A stretch of DNA of 33,741 nt, taken from NCBI GenBank assembly GCA_030754995.1, contig JASLZG010000007.1, forward strand, positions 1 through 33,741, written 5' to 3'. Positions 28,995 to 33,741 of the stretch are shown piece after piece. Made by a program: the position numbers and the translations under genes. The stretch's first letter is position 1. Each line of letters starts with the position of its first letter. Below the pieces are notes generated by a model. That model did no database searches, had not been told where the DNA came from, and saw only the letters and a program-made list of their open reading frames with translations. This stretch comes from Lentisphaeria bacterium. Lineage in GTDB: Bacteria > Verrucomicrobiota > Lentisphaeria > JABSQK01 > CAJWLW01.

Positions 28995-29498
28995 ATGCCT
29001 GACATCAACGGGCCGAACAGTGCGGCCGTGTACGCCGCCATCCTGGCACTGCTCGAGACCAACGCCGTCGACTACCGCACGGTGCATCACGAGCCGACCT
29101 ACACCTCCGAACAGTCGGCGACGGCACGCGGCGAGGACATGGCGATCGGCGGCAAATCAGTGCTGTTGAAAGTGGGCGATGAGTTCCGGCTGTTCGTGCT
29201 TAGCGCAACGCTGCGCATTGACTCCGGGGCCTTGCGCCGCCATTTCGAGGTACGAAAGACACGATTCGCATCGCCGGAGGAGCTGCTCGAACTGACCGGA
29301 TTAGTGCCCGGTTCAGTACCGCCGTTCGGCCGGCCGATCCTGCCGTTCGACCTGTATATCGATGAGTCGATCATAGCCAACGACCGGATCGCATTCAATG
29401 CCGGCAGCCTGACCGACTCGATCATCTTCGGCGTCCCCGATTATCTGCGGATCGTTGCTGCCGGGCGTTTCGCTTTCAGCCGGACGTGTGACAAATAG
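28995..29498 (+). CDS. YbaK/ProX-like aminoacyl-tRNA editing-domain protein
   Basis: YRTVHHEPTYTSEQSATARGEDMAIGGKSVLLKVGDEFRLFVLSA...GLVPGSVPPFGRPI. Confidence 0.85.
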   Translation: MPDINGPNSAAVYAAILALLETNAVDYRTVHHEPTYTSEQSATARGEDMAIGGKSVLLKVGDEFRLFVLSATLRIDSGALRRHFEVRKTRFASPEELLELTGLVPGSVPPFGRPILPFDLYIDESIIANDRIAFNAGSLTDSIIFGVPDYLRIVAAGRFAFSRTCDK

Positions 29499-29516
29499 CC
29501 CAGCTGCGGCTATATT
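29488..29516 (+). promoter_or_regulatory. Sigma70-like promoter GTGACA-N17-TATATT
   Basis: 5/6 matches to both consensus hexamers, 17-bp spacing, upstream of the PSP1 gene. Confidence 0.5.
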
Positions 29517-29578
29517 ACGCCACTCCACGCCAACACGGGCCGCCTGCCGTGCCAACGTGAACCCGAACGGTCACACAT

Positions 29579-30385
29579 ATGGATATCCTCTATCGCGTCA
29601 TGATTGACCAGGCCATTACCCTGGAGTGCGTCGGCGCGGAATCCCTCAAGCTCCACGTCAACGACTGGTGCATCGTCAACTGCGGCAGGTACCAGGACTA
29701 CGGACGGGTGGCGCATCTGGGCGATCTGCCGGCCGACGCCGATGTCGGTGACATGCCGGTCGTCGACCGCCGCGCCACCTTGCGCGACCAGGGCAAGGCG
29801 AACGAAAACGCCGCCCGCGGAAAATCCTTCAGCCGCAAAGGCCAGGAGGTCATCGACCGTCACAATCTGCCGATGAAACTCGTCAGCACCCATTACGTCT
29901 TCGACCGGAGCCTGATCATTTTCATGTTCACGGCGCCGGGCCGCGTCGATTTCCGCGAGCTCGTCAAGGACATGACCAAATCGTTCGGCAGCCGTGTCGA
30001 GCTGCGCCAGATCGGCCCGCGCGACCAGGCGGCGATCATTGGCGGGCTGGGCTCGTGCGGGCGCATGCTGTGCTGCTCCTCCTTCCTCACCAATTTCGTC
30101 AGTATCAACCTGAAGATGGCGAAGGAACAGGGCGTCTCCCTGAATCCGTCGAACATCATCGGTGCCTGTGGCCGGCTCAAGTGCTGTCTCGATTACGAGT
30201 ACGAGGGCTACAAGATCCTGATGGAGAACATGCCGCGGCCGGGGTCGCGCTGCAGTTGCGAAAACCGCGACGGTCACATCATCGAGAGCAATCCCCTGAC
30301 CCAGACCGTGAAGGTGTCGATCAAAGGCAACGACGGCAGCCGCATCGTTAGCGTACCTCTCGCCGAAGTGGAACTGAAGAGTTAA
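29579..30385 (+). CDS. PSP1 domain protein (RicT/YaaT-like)
   Basis: RVDFRELVKDMTKSFGSRVELRQIGPRDQAAIIGGLGSCGRMLCCSSFL...GACGRLKCCLDYEYEGY. Confidence 0.93.
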   Translation: MDILYRVMIDQAITLECVGAESLKLHVNDWCIVNCGRYQDYGRVAHLGDLPADADVGDMPVVDRRATLRDQGKANENAARGKSFSRKGQEVIDRHNLPMKLVSTHYVFDRSLIIFMFTAPGRVDFRELVKDMTKSFGSRVELRQIGPRDQAAIIGGLGSCGRMLCCSSFLTNFVSINLKMAKEQGVSLNPSNIIGACGRLKCCLDYEYEGYKILMENMPRPGSRCSCENRDGHIIESNPLTQTVKVSIKGNDGSRIVSVPLAEVELKS

Positions 30386-32235
30386 TGCAAGGCTGCTTTG
30401 GCACTACACTGCCGGTGCGTGGTGCGACGGTTTTGCTCGCCGGCCTCTTCCTTGTCGCGCCGCACAAGTTCGGCAACATCGTCAACCCTGTCGGACCGGT
30501 TGGCGGATCCGTCTTTCCGACGTCCACCATCGAATGGATTGTCGGCATGTGGCCGACGTATTTCCCGGCAATCGCCAGCGGCGTTGCGTTGCTCACGGTT
30601 CTGCTGGCGCACTGGTGGAGGCGCCGTCCCGATTACGTTCGGGCCTGGCCGCTGCTGCTGCCCTGCCTGCTCCTGGCGCTGGCGACACTGATTGGCATGC
30701 CGCACACCACCGAGCGTTACGTGGCAATGTTCTTCCTGGCACACATGTTCGGCGTGCTGGCCTTCCTGCTGGCGGTCTACATCCACCTGACACAGGTGCC
30801 GGAAAGTCGACACCTGTTCCTCGGTGCCGCGGTCGTCGGGGTGCTGACAAGCGCGCTCAACGGCTGGTACGGCAAGCTTCAGGGACAGGCCGAGATGATT
30901 CAATTCCTCTACGACATGGAAGCAAATGGCGAGACGATCATCATGCCGCTGTGGGAACGCGTGCTCGAAGGTCGAATAACCGCCAGCTTCACTTATCCGA
31001 ACGTCTTCGCCGCGCACTTGCTGCTGCTGTTGCCGGTCACCTTGTACGTCGTCGACCGCTGGGCAAAGTTCCTGCAGCCCAACGACATCCAGGCGGATGT
31101 GACCCGCGTCACCAGGCCGCTGTTCGTCGGAACCTCGGCAATCCTGATGCTGGTCGCTGTGTACTGGACCGGCAGCCGTGCCGCGGTTCTCGGGATCAGC
31201 AGTGCCGCCATGGTAATGACCGGGATGGTAGCCATTACGCACCGGGACTGGCTGCGCCGGCGCGGGCAACTCCTGGTCGCACCGGCGGTCATCGTGCTGG
31301 TCGCGGGGATTGTCATCAGCCTGCAGTTTTACGACCGCGGCCTGTCGTCGCTCGGTGCCAGGCTCGACTATGCGGACAGTGCCGTGCAGATGTTTGCGGA
31401 GCACCCCGCAACCGGTGTCGGTGTCGGCGAATTCTTTCCGAATTACATGCGGTTGAAAGGGCCCGGCGCCGAAGAAACGAGGTTGCCGCACAACCTGCTG
31501 CTTTATTTTCTTTCGCAGTGCGGCATCTTCGGCGGACTCGCCGGTCTTCTTTTCATTGTGCAGCCCGTCATGCTGTGGTTTCGACGCATCGGCGACGGGC
31601 CACCGGCCCCCCTGGCGTTCGGATGCGTTGTCGCCGGCATGTTGGCCTGGAGCGCGCATGCCCTGGCCGACTTCGATCTGCACGTGCCGGCCACTATGAT
31701 GATGGTCGTGACCCTGCCCTTGCTGGTGCTGAAACTGCCGGGCGCAGTTCCCGGCGGACTCCGGTGGCACCGCAGCCTGTGTATGCTGGCAGCGCTGGCC
31801 TGTCTCGCCAATCTCCTGTGGATTCCAGGCGACATGGCCCACCAGGACCTCCAGTTGGCAATGGATTCTCAGCAACGGCTGACGCAACAATCGCCCCCAG
31901 TCCGGGCGCCGCGACCAGGCGCCTTGCTGCCGCTCGTGGAGCGCGCCGGGAAGCTAATACCGTGGTCGCCCTACCCCTATGACAGCTTCGGAAAACACGC
32001 CTTTCAGTTCCGGGAGTATGCCCTGGCCCGTGAAGCCTTTATGGCTGCCGCCGAACGCGCCCCGCACCGATCGTCCGTGTACAAGCAAATCGCCGATTGC
32101 AGCATTAACCTGGGCGAGCTGGAAATCGCCAGGGAGTACCTGGAGAAGGCGCTGCTGTGGTACCCGCACGACCCGCAGCTCAGTTCCAGGATCAAAAGTC
32201 TCGAAATCATCGAGGCCAAACAGGCGCCGCCGTGA
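30385..32235 (+). CDS. O-antigen ligase (Wzy/WaaL)-like membrane protein with C-terminal TPR-like repeats
   Basis: Many TM helices, TGSRAAVLGISSAAM and HNLLLYFLSQCGIFGGLAGL; C-term REYALAREAFMAAAERAPHRSSVYKQIADCSINLGELEIAREYLEKALLWYPHD. Confidence 0.8.
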   Translation: MQGCFGTTLPVRGATVLLAGLFLVAPHKFGNIVNPVGPVGGSVFPTSTIEWIVGMWPTYFPAIASGVALLTVLLAHWWRRRPDYVRAWPLLLPCLLLALATLIGMPHTTERYVAMFFLAHMFGVLAFLLAVYIHLTQVPESRHLFLGAAVVGVLTSALNGWYGKLQGQAEMIQFLYDMEANGETIIMPLWERVLEGRITASFTYPNVFAAHLLLLLPVTLYVVDRWAKFLQPNDIQADVTRVTRPLFVGTSAILMLVAVYWTGSRAAVLGISSAAMVMTGMVAITHRDWLRRRGQLLVAPAVIVLVAGIVISLQFYDRGLSSLGARLDYADSAVQMFAEHPATGVGVGEFFPNYMRLKGPGAEETRLPHNLLLYFLSQCGIFGGLAGLLFIVQPVMLWFRRIGDGPPAPLAFGCVVAGMLAWSAHALADFDLHVPATMMMVVTLPLLVLKLPGAVPGGLRWHRSLCMLAALACLANLLWIPGDMAHQDLQLAMDSQQRLTQQSPPVRAPRPGALLPLVERAGKLIPWSPYPYDSFGKHAFQFREYALAREAFMAAAERAPHRSSVYKQIADCSINLGELEIAREYLEKALLWYPHDPQLSSRIKSLEIIEAKQAPP

Positions 32236-32957
32236 CGGCGCTGCCGACCATCTGCTGGCTGCCCGGCTGGGCCGGGAACAACCGCCTATGGGCACGGCCG
32301 CAGTCGGCACTCGAGGCATATCGGCATCTGTCACCCGACTACGGCGGCGTGACCAGCCCGGGTGACTTCATCGACGGCGTTGCCGCCTGCCTGCCGGCAA
32401 CGCCGTGTATCCTCGTCGCGTGGTCGCTGGGCGGCATGCTCGCCCTGGAGGCGGCCGCGGGCATGCCCATGGTACAGGGCCTGGTTGTCTGTGGCGGCAC
32501 CGGCTGCTTCGTCAATCGCCACCGCAGCCTGGGATGGCCCGCATCCGTCCTGCAACGCATGCAGCGCCACCTCGCTTCCGACCCGGCCACGACAATCCGC
32601 CGATTCATTGCCAGGATGTTCGCAGACCCGGGCATGGCGCAGCACTTCATTGATACCACCTATCCCAATGGGCTGCTCGACGACTGTTCGTACAATGCCG
32701 CGGCGCTCGATGCGGGGTTGCAGTACCTGGCCGGCACCGACCTCTCTGATTCTATCGGGAATGTGCGGTGTCCCGTGCTGTGGCTCCATGGAATCGACGA
32801 CCGCATCTGTCCCGTCGGCGCCGGACGTGCCGCCGCCGGCAAATTGGCGAATTGCCAATTTGTCGAACTCCCCGGCGGCCACCTGCCGGCTTTCGAAACC
32901 AGCGACGCCCTGACTGAGCGCCTGGTTGCGTTTGTCAGAAATTCTCACAAAACATGA
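32232..32957 (+). CDS. Alpha/beta hydrolase, BioH-like
   Basis: GTG start overlapping upstream TGA; LPGWAGNNRLW, VAWSLGGMLAL nucleophile elbow, WLHGIDDRICP, PGGHLPAFE. Confidence 0.82.
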   Translation: MTALPTICWLPGWAGNNRLWARPQSALEAYRHLSPDYGGVTSPGDFIDGVAACLPATPCILVAWSLGGMLALEAAAGMPMVQGLVVCGGTGCFVNRHRSLGWPASVLQRMQRHLASDPATTIRRFIARMFADPGMAQHFIDTTYPNGLLDDCSYNAAALDAGLQYLAGTDLSDSIGNVRCPVLWLHGIDDRICPVGAGRAAAGKLANCQFVELPGGHLPAFETSDALTERLVAFVRNSHKT

Positions 32958-33033
32958 AAGGTTGCGCCGGAAAGCATGTACTTCCCCGGTCAACCGGCGG
33001 CGGACATACTGGCAGGGAAATGATCCACATTGA

Positions 33034-33060
33034 ACGTAAATTTCCCGCGGAATTTTACGT
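33034..33060. repeat. 27-bp near-perfect palindrome ACGTAAATTTCC CGC GGAATTTTACGT
   Basis: 12-bp arms with one mismatched pair; no following T-tract. Confidence 0.7.
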
Positions 33061-33113
33061 TACCCTTCGGATCCTTCGTGGCTTCGTGGTAGATTCCTCT
33101 TCGAGGCGTAACC

Positions 33114-33741
33114 ATGCGAATAATCTGTTTCGGCGACAGCCTGACAAGTTGCGGCGGCGGCAACGGCCGCTACAGCGACATCCTGCAGGACCGCTTTCCC
33201 GGGCACGAATTCATCAATGCCGGCATCGGTGGCGAGACCTTCGTGGATGGGCGCGGGCGATTGCCGGCGGATGTGCTCGCGCATGCCCCCGACGTCGTCG
33301 TGCTCGCCTTCGGCTCCAATGACTGGTGGCAAGACGAACGTCCGCTGACCCAATGGAGCGACGACCTCGACTACTTGATTCGCGAGATCAAGACGATCGG
33401 CGCGCAGATCATCGTGCTTGGCGTGTTCGGCGACTACCTCGACAAGAATGACCGGCCGGCGCCCAAGAGATACGGCAGCGACACCCGCGGTATCGAGTTC
33501 CAGGCACTCGAAGCCGCGGTTGCCGCGAAACACGGGTGCGGTTACGTCGCCAACATGCAGGAGCGCATTGTCGGTCGGCGCTGCTGCTGGACCGACCGGA
33601 ATCACCCGAACGAATACGGCAACCGCCACGTCGCCGATACCATCGAGCCGATCCTCGCCGAATTCCTTCAAACGCCGCCGCTGCCGATTCGCAAACCGAC
33701 GATCCACACCGTCCGCGACATGTGGCGCGAGGCTGTCGACC
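33114..33741 (+). CDS. SGNH/GDSL hydrolase, 3' truncated by window edge
   Basis: MRIICFGDSLTSCGGGNGRYSDILQDRFPGHEFINAGIGGETF...VVVLAFGSNDWW...DRNHPNEYGNRHVA; absent from the ORF track because no stop occurs in the window. Confidence 0.88.
   Translation, partial: MRIICFGDSLTSCGGGNGRYSDILQDRFPGHEFINAGIGGETFVDGRGRLPADVLAHAPDVVVLAFGSNDWWQDERPLTQWSDDLDYLIREIKTIGAQIIVLGVFGDYLDKNDRPAPKRYGSDTRGIEFQALEAAVAAKHGCGYVANMQERIVGRRCCWTDRNHPNEYGNRHVADTIEPILAEFLQTPPLPIRKPTIHTVRDMWREAVD

Noticed and set aside
30382-31890. 502-aa minus-strand ORF
   Set aside because: Gln/His-rich composition typical of an antisense frame opposite the O-antigen-ligase-like gene.
1-33741. CRISPR arrays, tRNA and rRNA genes, prophage or anti-phage systems
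   Set aside because: No regularly spaced repeats, no tRNA-like T-arm/anticodon pattern noticed by eye, no rRNA motifs, no phage or defence proteins recognised.

Overview
33.7 kb window, high GC, dense bacterial coding on both strands. The gene content (tandem DUF6785/OPT-like membrane proteins, sulfatase and H-X9-DG pilin-like relics) suggests a Planctomycetota/Verrucomicrobiota/Lentisphaerota-type genome, but this is inference. Left part (about 1-10.1 kb): two large membrane proteins (one frameshifted), then a minus-strand catabolic-type cluster (2-hydroxyacid dehydrogenase, metallophosphoesterase, DapA-family lyase) interspersed with gene remnants (sulfatase C-terminus, pilin-like fragment, ISKra4-like transposase relic). 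Centre (10.9-22.2 kb): DUF523/DUF1722 protein, GT39-like membrane protein, NrtR-like Nudix regulator divergent from a fused mannose-6-phosphate isomerase/phosphomannomutase plus a candidate nucleotidyltransferase, GSAM-like aminotransferase, YbaK deacylase, FKBP. Right part (22.2-33.7 kb): gamma-glutamyltransferase, a bacterial NTAQ1-like N-terminal glutamine amidohydrolase overlapping a Lon substrate-binding-domain gene, EamA-like protein, PaaK-like ligase, class I fumarase, a second YbaK-domain protein, a PSP1/O-antigen-ligase-like/BioH-like operon and an SGNH hydrolase running off the edge. Most notable: (1) the NTAQ1-like + LON-domain operon, a possible bacterial N-degron module; (2) a two-gene candidate route from Fru-6-P to GDP-mannose with a PMI-PMM fusion and tandem operator-like palindromes by its divergent Nudix regulator; (3) a 39-bp imperfect inverted repeat flanking ybaK, each arm encoding the gene's own C-terminus. 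All calls come from reading sequence and motifs; no searches were run.
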